A stretch of DNA of 64,000 nucleotides from Ichthyophis bannanicus (taxonomy: Eukaryota > Chordata > Amphibia > Gymnophiona > Ichthyophiidae): positions 9,254,234-9,318,233 of the forward strand of contig CM066047.1 in the NCBI GenBank assembly GCA_033557465.1, read 5' to 3'. A program made the position numbers and the translations under genes. Positions 32,216-42,872 of the stretch are shown here, piece by piece (within the stretch, counting starts at the first letter, position 1; each line of letters begins with the position of its first letter). The notes under the pieces are model-generated. The model did not search any database and was not told where the DNA came from. It saw only the letters and a list, made by a program, of their open reading frames with translations.

Positions 32216-34434
32216 ACTTTCGAAAGGGAGACTATGATAAAATGAGGAAAATACTTAAGAAAAAACTAAAAGGAGCAGTTGCAAAGGTTAAAGACTTACA
32301 TCAAGCTTGGGTGTTGTTGAAAACTACTATCTTTGAAGCCCAGACCAGCTGTATTCCACGCTTTAAGAAAAGTGGAAGGAAGTCCAAAAAACTGCCAGCA
32401 TAGTTTAAAGATGAGGTCAGGGAGGCTGTTGCTGCCAAAAAAGCATTTTTCAGGAAATGGAAAAAAGAGCCAAATGACGAAACCGGGAAACAGCACAAGC
32501 ACTGGCAAGTCAAATGCAAGGCATTGATAAGGCAGGCAAAGGGAGAATTTGAGAAGAAGCTTGCTGCAGAAGCAAAAACGCGAAATAGAGTTTTTCAAGT
32601 ACATTCGTGGCAAAAAACCTGTGAGAGAGTCAGTTGGTCCATTAAATGATAGAGGGGTTAAAGGGGCACTAAGAGGCGACAAGGCGATTGCGGAGAGACT
32701 GAATGAATTCTTTGCTTCGGTCTTTACTGAGGAAGATGTAGGGATGTTATGTTTATTTTTGTTTATGTTGATGCAATTTCTTGATATACCGCCCAGGCTG
32801 GAGGGCATCAGAGTGGTTTACAATCACTATTAGCAGGTATTGGATACATTCCCTCGTCCCCATTACCCATGTACCCATGACTGAAGTGGTATTTAAGGGT
32901 GCGGAAGAATTGAAGGAAATATCGATACATTGGGAAGATGTATTACAACTATTAGATAAACTGAAGAGTAGCAAATCACCTGGGTCGGATGATATACATC
33001 CAAGGGTGTTGAAAGAACTGAAAAATGAGATTGCAGACCTGCTATTAGTTATCTGTGAACTATCATTAAAATCATCTGTAATACCTGAAGATTGGAGGAT
33101 CGCCAATGTAGCACCAATTTTTGAAAAGGGTTCCAGGGGTGATCCGGGAAACTACAGACTGGTGAGCCTGATGTCAGTACCGGGAAAAATGGTAGAAACC
33201 ATCATAAAGAATAAAATTATTTAGCATGTAGATAGTCATGGCCTAATAGGAGACAGTCAACATGGCTTTAGACAAGGAAGATCTTGCCTTACTAATCTGT
33301 TTTTTTTGAAGGTTTGAATAAACAGGTGGACAAAGGTGAGTCAGTTGATATAGTGTATCTGGACTTTCAGAAAGCCTTTGACAAGGTCCCTCATGAGAGA
33401 CCTTTGGCAAAACTAAAGAGTCATGGGATAGGAGGCAGTGTACTATTGTGGAGCAGGAACTAGTTAAAAGATAGAAAGCAGAGGGTAGTGCTAAATGGCC
33501 AATTTTCTCAATGGAGAAAGGTGAATAGTGGTGTACCCCAGGGATCTGTGCTGGGTCCGCTGCTTTTTGACATATTCATAAATGACCTGGAAAAGGGAAT
33601 AACGAGTGAGGTTATCAAATTTGCAGATGACACAAAACTATTTAAAGTTGTTAAACCCAAGAGGACTGTGTAAAATTGCAAGTGGATCTTGATAAACTGG
33701 AAGACTGGGCATCAAAATGGCAGATAAAATTTAATGTGGACAAGTGCAAAGTTATGCACCTAGGGAAGAACAGCCCAAACTATAGTTACACGATGCAAGG
33801 TTCCACATTAGGAACCACCACCCAGGAAAAAGATTTAGGCGTCATTGTGGATAACATGTTAAAACCCTCCGCCCAGTGTGCAGCGGTGGCCAAGAGAGCA
33901 AATAGAATGCTAGGTATGATAAGGAAAGGAATGGAAAATAAAACAAAAGTTATTATAATGCCTCTATATCGTTCCATGGTGAGACTGCACCTTGAATATT
34001 GTGTGCAATTCTGGTCGCCGTATCTTAAAAAGGATATAGCGTTATTAGAAAAGGTTCAGGGAAGAGCCACCAAAATGGTAAAGGGGATGGAAGGATACTC
34101 CTATGAAGAAAGGCTAAAAAGGTTAGGGCTCTTTAACCTGGAAAAGAGATGGCTGAGCGGAGATATGATAGAAGTCTATAAATTAATGAACGGAGTGGAA
34201 CTGGTAAACGTAGATCGATTGTGTACCTTATCAGAATATAGAAAGACTAGGGGAGAAGCAATGAAGCTACAGGGTAAACTATTTAAGACTAATAAAAGAA
34301 AATATTTTTTCACTCAACGTGTAATCAAACTCTGGAATTTGTTACCCAAGGATGTAGTAAAGGCTGTTAGTGTAGCTGGGTTTAAAAAAGGTTTGGATAA
34401 GTTCCTGGAGGAAAAGTCCATAAACCATTATTAA
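32216..34434 (+). pseudogene. Outer CR1 linker, RT and C-terminus
   Basis: Pieces in shifting frames: KGEFEKKLAAEAKTRNRVF, GKKPVRESVGPLNDRGV, LNEFFASVFTEEDVGML; after a 129-base insertion [87 protein letters not shown], then a 252-codon C-terminal frame (33676-34434) ending FKKGLDKFLEEKSINHY. At least five frame lesions. Confidence 0.85.
32747..32875 (-). mobile_element. Small L2-tail insertion
   Basis: About 129 bases absent from the inner CR1 copy at the equivalent place. It contains TATACCGCCCAGGCTGGAGGGC...GTGGTTTACAAT, a distant form of the L2-type terminal hairpin in antisense. Boundaries are set by comparison of the two CR1 copies, within a few bases. Confidence 0.6.
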
Positions 34435-34512
34435 GAAGGGACCCAGGATATCAATGCTTGACCCAGTACAAGCATTGTCGAACCTGTGTCTTTTGGGGAA
34501 ACTGCTAGGTAT

Positions 34513-36085
34513 TGTGATAAGGAAGCTTATCATAGCTCAGGAAGGAGCTATAGAAAAGGTGAAGTGACTCTGAACAAGCAACCTGTCAGTTTTGGTAGAA
34601 ATAAGAAAACAGAATTTTTCCATAAAAGACTACCAGTCCCAGAATGCACCAGGTTTCCAACAGCCATTAGAGGAGCTGAAGTGGGGAAACGTGTGTTCAA
34701 TCAGGAGGGCTATGAGGTAATCCCCAAGCACTCATCTCAAAGGGCAGGGCCTGATTCAGCACAGCTGCGCTGTGCTAGGGTGGAGCACTCATCTAAGCAG
34801 AATAAAGGTAGAGTTTATTCTACAGAGAATTATCCTCAGATTCATCTTGGACATCATCTTCATGATCTTAGACAGCTTCATCATCTGGAGGATCATCAGA
34901 AGCAGAAGCCAGAGCGAACGGACAGAAAGGGCAAGAAACCCTTTGGAAGAAAGAAGAGAAAAGCCTTTGGGAGGTCTAAAGGAGTCCATAGCAGTACGTA
35001 TACTGGAAGGCATTCCAAAGGCAAGCTTACACCATTGGACTGGGGGAAGCCAGAGGAATGGTGCTGCAGAGCTAGGAATCTCCAGACGGTACCTGTGAGG
35101 GAGAAGGCTGCACTTGGAAGGGACCCTAAGACCCGTGCCAGAAGGTATGTGAAGAGAGATCCAGTGTCCAGGGATCTGGATTGGAAGGCTGGACATAAGA
35201 ACTGGACTACATACTGGCCAGGCTATTTAGAGAGAAACTCTAACAGCAATGGAAGCTCAGGTATGAACACTGATCTATGCCCTAGCTATACCCTTGAAAG
35301 ACAGCAGGGAAACAAGTATTCTCCTGAGAGTGCTACATTGAGAAATTCCTCTGTGCCAATCCATGATATTGAACCCATGATTGTTGAAGAAGGGGGAGCG
35401 GTTATAGATACAGGCTGTGAATACATGGATTGCTCTCTGTCTAAACTCCTTTGGTAATTTACTGTTACAAAGTACAACAACCATCACAAAGAAATACAAA
35501 CTTGTTCTTTAAATCTACTCTGAAAAGCTCCTGGGTAGGATTTGAGCCAGGCAGTAGAAAGTAAGCCAGCTAAGGGGTTTCAGCTGGATAACTGCTAGCA
35601 AGTGAGCCTTACCTAATTGCTTGTGAGCTCTGAGGGAATCACTTCTGAATCTATGTGTGAAGATATAAGAAGTTAACCTGAAAAGAACAGTTTTTCCCTT
35701 CTTTGTGAGTTGTGCTTGTTGTTTGAAGCATTGCTAAGGAAATATTAGCTAAAATCTACAGAAAAGACCATTCTGTTACCATCCTGGTCTTTATTCTTTT
35801 GATTTGATTGCCTGACAAGTTCATCTGTTGTTTTCCTGATTTTGTTTTTCTAAGTTTAACACTGAAAGCAAGTATCCTGTTTTATGTGCTACCAAGCATA
35901 TCTGTGTTGGGAGAAATAACCCCATAAATAAATATCTTATTGGCTTTACACTCAAGCACAACTAATTATTGTGAGCGGCTGTGTCTGGTGTGAATGGACT
36001 GCATTTCCCACAATCCCTTGCAAATCATATTGATATATGCCTTTGCCAAGACTGTGAACATTCTCACCCAGGCATCCGTTTGACA
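34513..36085. mobile_element. LTR-like unit with TG...CA ends and 4-base duplication (copy B)
   Basis: Starts TGTGATAAGGAAGC and ends CCGTTTGACA, flanked by GTAT at 34509-34512 and 36086-36089. Excising it joins the CR1 3' UTR as CTAGGTATGTATGACC, the expected CR1 text. AATAAA lies at about 35928. It shares ATGCCTTTGCC and a TGACA end with the unit at 7159-8506. The size (1573 bases) is large for a solo LTR. Probably an old endogenous-retrovirus-type LTR; family unknown to me. Confidence 0.65.
34534..35457 (+). CDS. Unrecognised ~300-codon frame in LTR-like unit
   Basis: The open frame runs to 35457; it formally begins at 34486 in CR1 sequence, so only codons after 34513 belong to the unit. 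The product is rich in Lys, Arg, His and Gln with a basic stretch near 34910-34985. No domain, signal or membrane segment is recognised. Its length in an otherwise stop-filled region is notable. It could be a protein encoded inside the LTR, or chance. No homology with the frame in the related unit is obvious apart from a short MDC motif near the end. Confidence 0.3.
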   Translation, partial: SSGRSYRKGEVTLNKQPVSFGRNKKTEFFHKRLPVPECTRFPTAIRGAEVGKRVFNQEGYEVIPKHSSQRAGPDSAQLRCARVEHSSKQNKGRVYSTENYPQIHLGHHLHDLRQLHHLEDHQKQKPERTDRKGKKPFGRKKRKAFGRSKGVHSSTYTGRHSKGKLTPLDWGKPEEWCCRARNLQTVPVREKAALGRDPKTRARRYVKRDPVSRDLDWKAGHKNWTTYWPGYLERNSNSNGSSGMNTDLCPSYTLERQQGNKYSPESATLRNSSVPIHDIEPMIVEEGGAVIDTGCEYMDCSLSKLLW

Positions 36086-36185
36086 GTATGTATGACCTTG
36101 ATTGCCACTGTTGGAAACAGGATACTGGGCTTGATGGACCTTGGTCTGACCCAGTATGGCATATCTTATGTTCTTATGTTCTTCT

Positions 36186-36890
36186 TTTCCAGCTTAAGAA
36201 CATGAATAACTTGTGCATCCTATGTTAGCATGTTTTCAGTTCCTTGTTTTATGTAACTGTTGTTTGTAAACCACTTTGACCTGGAGAAAAGCAATGTAGA
36301 AAAATAGTCAAAGAAATAAATAAAAAAATGTGACCTACTAGGACAAGGTTGCAGAGACTCCTGTCTCATGGGACCACTTGAATCCACCAATTACTGTCTG
36401 AAATAATCCCTTATTGCATCTTGCATAGTGCCACATTCCACCTCGGTAAGTTTACCACTATATTTTCTATCTGAGAAAATATTAATTCCTCTGGGCCGAA
36501 TGTCATGGATAACCCTGTGTTTTTTTTTTCACAGCGAACAAACAATATTTGGGTGACCGTCATGAATGACATATTTAATTTATTTTAATATATTTAGTTT
36601 CCAAAGGCCTGCACTTTTAGTCTGCTGGTCCACCTATCAGCCACCCTAATGATCTCATAGGCTCCTAAGACTTTGTTGTGAGGTTGATTATTTACTTATT
36701 TATTCACTGATATTTAACTCAGGCCTTTCCAGTAGTAGATCAAGGCAAGTTACATTCAGGTATAGCAAATATTTCTCTGTTTCCAGAAAATTTACAATCT
36801 AAGTCCATTAAAGTGGACTGGGGGAAATCCACTGCTTATTTCTGGGATAAAAAGCATAGAATCTGTCTACCTTTTGGGAACCTGACCTGG
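36186..36890. other. No gene; one L2-type tail
   Basis: 36255-36330 contains GTAAACCACTTTGACCTGGAGAAAAGCAATGTA and AAATAAATAAAAAA, an old plus-strand L2-type 3' end. 36690-36800 holds TTTATTCACTGATATTTAA and ACAATCTAAGTCC, probably another antisense tail. Otherwise nothing recognised. Confidence 0.45.
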
Positions 36891-37103
36891 CTTTAATGGG
36901 AGAGGCTAACTTGGATTTAGTGGCAGTTACAGAGACATGGTTCACAGACAGCCATGACTGGGATGTAACTATACCAGGCCATGCTTTATTCAGAAAGGAC
37001 AGGGTAGGAAGAAGGGGAGGAGGAGTGGCACTATATGTAAAAAATAATATTAAGGCTATAGAATTAAAGGGCTTAAAAGGGAGAGAGGAGGCACTGTGGG
37101 TTA

Positions 37104-37591
37104 TTTATTTATTTGGTTTTATATACCGCGCTATTTAAAATCAGTGCGGTTTACATAAGAACAAACAAGAGACAGTCCCTGCTCATCAGAAGTCACAATC
37201 TAATCAAGACAACCATAGAGGGTGCAAGCATGGATAAAACAGGGGTAAGACAGGGTAGAACAGGTTAATAAGAGGGTAAAAACAGGGTAAATGTTATATT
37301 ACAGGCCAATGAGGTGGCAGTGGGTTCAGCATGCTAAGCAGCACATGCTATGTTACAGGCAATGTTATAGCAACGCTACAAGCAATGAGGCAGCAGTGTT
37401 AAAATGCAAGCAATGTGGTAGCAATGGAGTTCAGAGCAATGCAGTAGCAGGGTAGATGCCTACTTTGTATAGGTGGGATCTGGGTCTTTCGGCTGCACTC
37501 CGCGAAGAGGTCTGTGAGGGTGAAAGCAGCCTCGCCATCGTGCCTTGTCTAAGGGCCACGCCAAAGGGCCCTCTGGCGAGGCCCGCCAGGC
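37104..37591 (-). mobile_element. Retroposon with GC hairpin head and L2 tail
   Basis: Flanked by GTGGGTTA at 37096-37103 and 37592-37599 (8-base duplication). In sense (minus) orientation it starts with a GC-rich hairpin (GGCCTCGCCAGAGGG ... GGCGAGGC). It continues with a segment of short CATTGCTTG-like repeats and AGATTGTGACTTCTGATGAGCAGGGA, and ends with the L2-type hairpin (37128-37152) and TAAA tail. No tRNA-like A or B box is visible, so its head differs from the other SINEs here. Confidence 0.75.
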
Positions 37592-38708
37592 GTGGGTTAA
37601 ACTAGAAAGAGGGAAAGAGAAATCCATTTGCATTGGTGTGATATACAGACCTCCCTCACAGTGAGAAGGAATGGATGGAGATTTAATAGAAGACATACGC
37701 AGCATTGCTAGGTAAGGGGAAGTGCTACTGATAGGGGATTTCAATATGCGAGATGTTGATTGGTACATTCCTGCTGCAGTATCATCTAGAAGTAAGGAGA
37801 TCCTGGACTCTCTACAGGGAAAACTATTCAGGCAACTGGTAACAGAACCCACAGGTGAAGGGGCCATAGTGGACTTGGTGCTTACCAATGGTGAAAGTGT
37901 TTCTGATGTTATGGTGGGAGATCATCTCGTACCAGATGGTGTGATTCAGTATTAGGACTAGGGCTGATAAAATACATTCAAAAGCGAGGGTCTTAGACTT
38001 CGGGAAAGCTAACTTTGCCAAGATGGGACAATACCTCAAGGAGTCATTAGTGGGATGAGAACAGCTGGGGGATGAAGAAAAACAGTGGGCAAAACTGAAA
38101 GGGGATATTTTAAGGGCTACCAACCTTTTTGTTAGAATGATAAATAAAGGTCAAAGAAAAAGGAGGCCACTATTGTTCTCAAAAAAAGTAGCTAAAAAGG
38201 TGAAGAAAAAGAGGGAGGCCTTCATGAAATACAAGAGATCATAGAGAGAGGCTAGCAAAGCGGTCAAGAAAGCAAAGATCCAAAATAGAAAGAAGAAATA
38301 GCCAATGCAATAAAATGGGGGGATAAGACATTTTTCAGATATATTAGTGAGAGAAGGGCAAACATGGTATTGTCAGACTCAAGGGTGAAGGGGAGAAATA
38401 TGTAGAAGCTGATGAGGATAAAGTGGACTTGCTTAACAAATATTTCTGTTCTGTGTTCACAGATGAAGGGCCAGGAGCAGGACCTCAAAAACCACCCACA
38501 AACAGGAACAGAAGCAATGGGATCTAAAACAATTCTCAGAAGACTGTATTCATGATGAACTAGCTAAATTAAAAGTAGACAAAGGGATGAGATTGGATGG
38601 GATACATCTGAGAATACTAAAGGAACTTGGGGACGTTCTAGCAGCTCCACTAACTGACCTTTTCAATGCCTCGTTGGAGTCGGGAGTGGTGCCAGAGAAC
38701 TTGAGAGA

Positions 38709-38816
38709 TAAACATGCAAAAACCCAAAATAGTGAATTAATTAGAACATCTTCTTACCCTCCCTCAACATGCTCTGACAAAAATTGAACTGAGGTTTTAT
38801 TGGTGAATCTTTTTAA
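38709..38816. mobile_element. 108-base insertion with 15-base duplication
   Basis: AGAGAACTTGAGAGA occurs perfectly at 38694-38708 and 38817-38831, and excising the insert restores the CR1 frame (PENLREAHVVPLHKS). The insert is AT-rich, without a TAAA tail or tRNA-like boxes that I recognise. A 15-base duplication is typical of retroposition by target-primed reverse transcription. It could be a reverse-transcribed small RNA. Confidence 0.75.
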
Positions 38817-39117
38817 AGAGAACTTGAGAGAAGCACATGTGGTCCCTTTACACAAAAGCAGAAGTAAGGATATGGTTGAAAACTACAGGCCAGTTAGTTT
38901 AACCTCTGTGGTGAGTAAATTATTGGAAATACTACTGAAAGACAAAATAGTGAAGTTTCTGGAGTCCAACGGATTACCGGTTCTGAGGCAGCATGGATTC
39001 ACCAGAGGCAGGCCTTGTCAGACAAATCTGAATGATTTCTTTGACTGGGTGACCAGGGTGTTGGACTGAGGGAGAGCCCTAGATGTAGTGTACTTAGATG
39101 TCAGTAAAGCCTTTTTT

Positions 39118-39300
39118 ATAGTCGGATACTGTTCTCATCTCCATCACCTCCACTGGGAGACTATTCCATACATCTACCGCTCTTTCCGTAAAGAAATATT
39201 TCCGCATATGACTCCTGAGTCTATTCCCTTTCACCCTCATCCTATGTCCCCTCATAGCAGAGCTTGCTTTCCATCATGCAAATGGAGAGGAATTCCATAG
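39118..39300 (-). mobile_element. CR1 C-terminal fragment, antisense
   Basis: In antisense the text reads GNRLRSHMRKYFFTERAV-like sequence followed by DVWNSLPVEV and MRTVSD, the CR1 ORF2 C-terminus (stops present). It begins at the point where the plus-strand CR1 RT breaks off. Confidence 0.65.
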
Positions 39301-39832
39301 GTCTGGTGCCAAGTAACAAAAGGCACAATGCTATGTGATTTCAAGTGGATATATGTAACATTTGCCCTATGACAGTTGAAGGTGCTAGCTGCCGGTGCGG
39401 GTTTGGTATGTGCTAAAGGCATATCTTGGACCCACATTGACAGCTGGCACCAACAGATTTTAGTGCTAACTTTCTATGGTGCATTAGGGTTGTAAATGAG
39501 AGGGTTAGGGGTAGAGAGTGTGCAGAGTGAGCACAGCGCAGGAATCCATAGGTAGTGTTAAGTGCACCCGCACTCATGTAGTGCTGCTGCAAGGTCATAA
39601 ACACTGTGGTAATTGCCAGGAACATGCTTTCCATGTTCCCAGCATTTAATGCTGTGGGGTAGCCCGAATGCACCATGATTTCATGCTTTATGGGTATGTT
39701 TGGTGCAACACCACAGCGCCCACAGATTATTATATTTAGATATAAAAGGTTTATTGTATATAATGTAGCTGTAATAAGTTAAATGTACATAGTTTCAAAG
39801 TTTAATGTAAAAGTTGCTGTGATGTTTCATGT
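39301..39832. other. No feature recognised
   Basis: No coding or repeat structure that I can identify. Short frames on both strands lack family resemblance. Confidence 0.45.
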
Positions 39833-39893
39833 AAACCACCCTTGATCTCAGGAAGGGGTGGTATATAAAAGCTTGTTAAATAAAATAAATAAG
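39833..39893 (+). mobile_element. L2-type tail
   Basis: AACCACCCTTGATCTCAGGAAGGGGTGGTATA forms a CCACCCTT/AAGGGGTGG stem, followed by TTAAATAAAATAAATAA. A diverged variant of the terminal hairpin. Confidence 0.6.
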
Positions 39894-40084
39894 GGGTGAA
39901 CAGTGCTAAATACATTGATAACTGAGTGAAAATAAAATAAAATTGTAAATTTTATTCTAGCAGCAATAGTGTTCCTTGTTGTTGGATGCGATGTGCTGAT
40001 GTCAAAAGGCCTGTAAACAGAAAAGCACATTGGATACTGTGTAAACATCAAAACAGCATTGTACTATGAAAATATTGGGATCAT

Positions 40085-40321
40085 GTGCCTGATAGGATTA
40101 TCGAGAATGAAGAAGTTGTGATCACCTGGGACATTCCTATTCCTACCAGTAAAAAGGTTGAATCAAGAAATCCAGATATTTGTGATAAAGAAGAAAAGCA
40201 CAAGAATGGCACTACTACTAGATTGCCATTGTCAAGCATTTACTGTATTCTGTACTATGGTGGAGAAAGAAGATCCTCAGGTGCCAAAAAATGTGAAAGA
40301 AGGATACAGATATCATCTTAG
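40085..40321 (+). other. Possible LINE-derived fragment
   Basis: A 78-codon frame starting PDRIIENEEVVITWDIPIPT...NPDICDKE. This loosely recalls the segment WD.PI.TD..I....PDIV..DK found at the end of some reverse-transcriptase proteins. The similarity is from memory and weak. No element ends seen. Confidence 0.25.
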
Positions 40322-40344
40322 TGTTATCAAAATATCATCAGCCT

Positions 40345-40615
40345 AATTGTTAAAAAATGCCAAACACAGTCCAATACATGTTTTTTGAAGAGTATTAGCA
40401 GGAAATCTGAGACTGAGATCATCACCAATACACAATGGCTTAGGAGTGACGTTCATTCCCGCCATGGTGTAAGCATAACTAAGCCTTTCAGAGACATTAC
40501 CATGGACCAGACCATTTAGATGGTAATCCATTAGTCCCATCATCCTGTCTTCGATAATGGCCAGTCTGGATCACTTGGACATATCTGGCAGATTCTGAAT
40601 GGAAGATCCTGCTTC
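40345..40615. other. No feature recognised
   Basis: An antisense frame (40343-40543, 66 codons) has no recognised family. CR1 sequence abuts at 40618. Confidence 0.4.
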
Positions 40616-40617
40616 CC

Positions 40618-41000
40618 ATTAAGAACAAAAGATATGCCATACTGCGTCAGACCAAGGTCCATCAAGCCAGGTATCCTATTTCCAACAGTGGCTAATCTAG
40701 GTCATAAGTACCTAGCAGTCTCCCCAAACGACACAGGTTCCTCAGTGCTTGTATTGGGTCAAGCAGTGATATCCTGGGTCCCTTTTAATAATGGTTGATG
40801 GACCTTTCCTCCAGGAACTTGACCAAACCTTTTTTAAACCCAGCTACACTAACAGCTTTTACCACATCCTCCGGTAACAAATTCCAGAGTTTGATTACAC
40901 GTTGAGTGAAAAAATATTTTCTCTTATTAGTCTTAAATAGGTTACCCTGTAGCTTCATTGCATGTCCCCTAGTATTTTTGTTTACTCTCGGAAGTAAGAT
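40618..41000 (-). mobile_element. CR1 3' end, antisense
   Basis: Antisense copy of the CR1 3' UTR (AAGAACAAAAGATATGCCAT, CCAACAGTGGCTAATCTAGG) and C-terminus. The C-terminal frame 40785-41012 reads GHAMKLQGNLFKTNKRKYFFTQRVIKLWNLLPEDVV and on to SINHY, close to the copies at 30598 and 33676. Confidence 0.8.
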
Positions 41001-41290
41001 GTAAAGTCCCAAGTCTTTCTGACTTGTCCAGACCTTTTTTAAACCCTGTAATATTACTAGTTTTGATCACATCTTCTGACCATATAATTGTGCATTGACT
41101 GAAAAAATATTTCTTTGATTTGTTCTAAATCTAATTCCAGCTTGTTTCATAGTCCCAGTGCTATTTGAAGGGTAAATAACTGTTCTCTTACCACAACATT
41201 CATGATACTATAAACCTCATGTGAAACTATTATAAACCCTTTCTTTAAATGATGATACTTTCTATCAAATAACAATCATTTTTATAATAG
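41001..41290 (-). mobile_element. Older CR1 3' fragment, antisense
   Basis: A second, more diverged C-terminal fragment: antisense text corresponding to KYFFSQCTII and similar, plus a 5'-ward coding remnant rich in TTTATAATAG. It is interrupted by or joined to the younger fragment at about 41000. Confidence 0.5.
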
Positions 41291-42573
41291 TGACAGAGAA
41301 ATTTGTCCCACTCTGACAGTAGCTCTTTCAGCATCTCGTTGCCAGAGCAGTGAACATACAAGCAGACTTTTTCAGTGTAAATGTGCTGGATCTGGGCAAG
41401 TAGGAGCTGGTTTCCCTTGGTGCTTCAGCTAGTTTGTCGAATGTCCAGGTGGATGCCCATGTGAGCAGCAGTGATCATCATACGGTGTAGTTTGAGATAA
41501 AAACCAAGGCAGAGTCCAATCACAGCAAGCTCAAAGTCCTAGACATCAAACTGACTTCAATAAAATGGCCAAGTGCCTGAAGGAGGATTTGGCAGGGTGG
41601 GAAGAGGTAAGAGAAGTAGAATTGCAGTGGGCTAAACTAAAGGAGGCAATAAAAGAGGCAACAGATACATATATAAGGGAAGTAAATAAAAACAAGAGGA
41701 AAAAGAAATCTATTTGGTTCTCCAAAGAAATAGCTGTATAAATAAAGACAAAAACCCACAGCTTTCACAAAATTCAATAGTTCACAAACAGAGGAACACA
41801 GAACAGAATATAGAATGAAGCTAAAAGAGACAAAAGAGAAATAAGGATAGCAAAATCAAAGGCAGAAGAAAAGATGGCTAAAGATCTGAAGCGTGGAGAC
41901 AACGTTTTTCAGGTATATTCGGGAGAAGAGGAAGACTGGAGTTGGAATTGCAAGACTCAAAAGTGCAGAGAACAGATTCATGGAAAGTGACATTGAAAAA
42001 GCGAAAAAGCTAGAGAAATACTTCTTTTCTGTTTTTATTAAACAAAATCCTGGAGAAGGGCTACCTGTGATTGACAATTATACAAATGGGAATGGAGTAG
42101 ATATTACACCATTCACAGAAGATGATATGTTTAGACAGCTTGCAAAACTGAAAGTGGCCAAGGCTATGGGGCCGGATGGGATACATCCCAGGATACTGAA
42201 AGAGCTCAGAGAGGTTCTTGAAGGGCCTTTAAAGGACGTTTTTAATAAAATCCTTGGAGACAGGAGAATTTCCACAGGACTGGAGAAGGGCTTATGTGAT
42301 ACTACTTCATAAAAGTTGTAATAGGGAAGAAGTGGCAAATTACAGGTCAGTAAGCCTTACCTTGGTGGCAGGAAAGATAATGAAGATGCTCCTGAAAGAG
42401 AGAATAGTGGACTTTTTTGAAACCAATAGGTTGCATGATCCGAGGCAACATGGTTTTACCAAAGGATGATTGTGCCAAACAAATTTGATTGCGTTCTTTG
42501 GCTGGGTGACCAGAGACCCAGATCAAGGGCATGCAATGAATGTGATCTACCTCAATTTCAACAAAGCCTTTGA

Positions 42574-42872
42574 TATTTTATTTTATTTTATTTATTTATT
42601 TAACAGCTTTTATATACCGCACTTTTGTTATCAGCGCGGTTTACATTTTAACAATTTTGTACTTAAGCATAGAACAAATGTTAAGTTTACAAGGAACAGG
42701 AGATAAAACATGGATAACAGGGTTTAATAAATAACAGATATTCTCAACTATTTACAATAGATTCTTAAATGCTCGAGCTCTAAAGGTAGGGTTTGTGGGG
42801 TTTGGTCAAGAACAAGTGATAAGGTTTCGGGAGCTTATTTGACTAGCCATACTGTTCTACACAGGATTATTA
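42574..42872 (-). mobile_element. L2-tailed retroposon fragment
   Basis: Antisense TTTATTTATTTAT tail, then the hairpin ACCGCACTTTTGTTATCAGCGCGGT (42616-42640) and about 220 bases of L2 or SINE 3' UTR text. It interrupts the CR1 after NFNKAFD. The CMC-type element lies at its other side. Confidence 0.7.

Larger units (their letters stand above)
29305..36180 (+). mobile_element. CR1 LINE (outer copy) with three insertions
   Basis: CR1 segments at 29305-30433, 32216-32746, 32876-34512 and 36086-36180 join in order. They are the end of ORF1 (EGLFRRDGLHLNRDGTRLLA), endonuclease, linker, RT, C-terminus, and the 3' UTR with the TCTGACCCAGTATGGCATAT end. Insertions are an antisense CR1 (30434-32215), a small L2-tail fragment (32747-32875) and an LTR-like unit (34513-36085). 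Reading frames carry scattered stops. Confidence 0.85.
36891..39117 (+). mobile_element. CR1 LINE with two retroposon insertions
   Basis: Endonuclease start (LVAVTETWFTDSHDWDV, RRGGGVALYVKNN) at 36896-37095. It resumes after an insertion with KSICIGVIYRPPS, LLIGDFNMRDVDW, GAIVDLVLTNGESVSDV (37600-37955), then a decayed linker and the RT start (MRLDGIHLRILKEL, MVENYRPVSLTSVVSKLLEILL, HGFTRGRPCQTNL, VYLDVSKAF) to 39117. Insertions at 37104-37591 and 38709-38816 are flanked by clear duplications. The RT is truncated at 39117 where an antisense CR1 piece begins. Confidence 0.8.
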
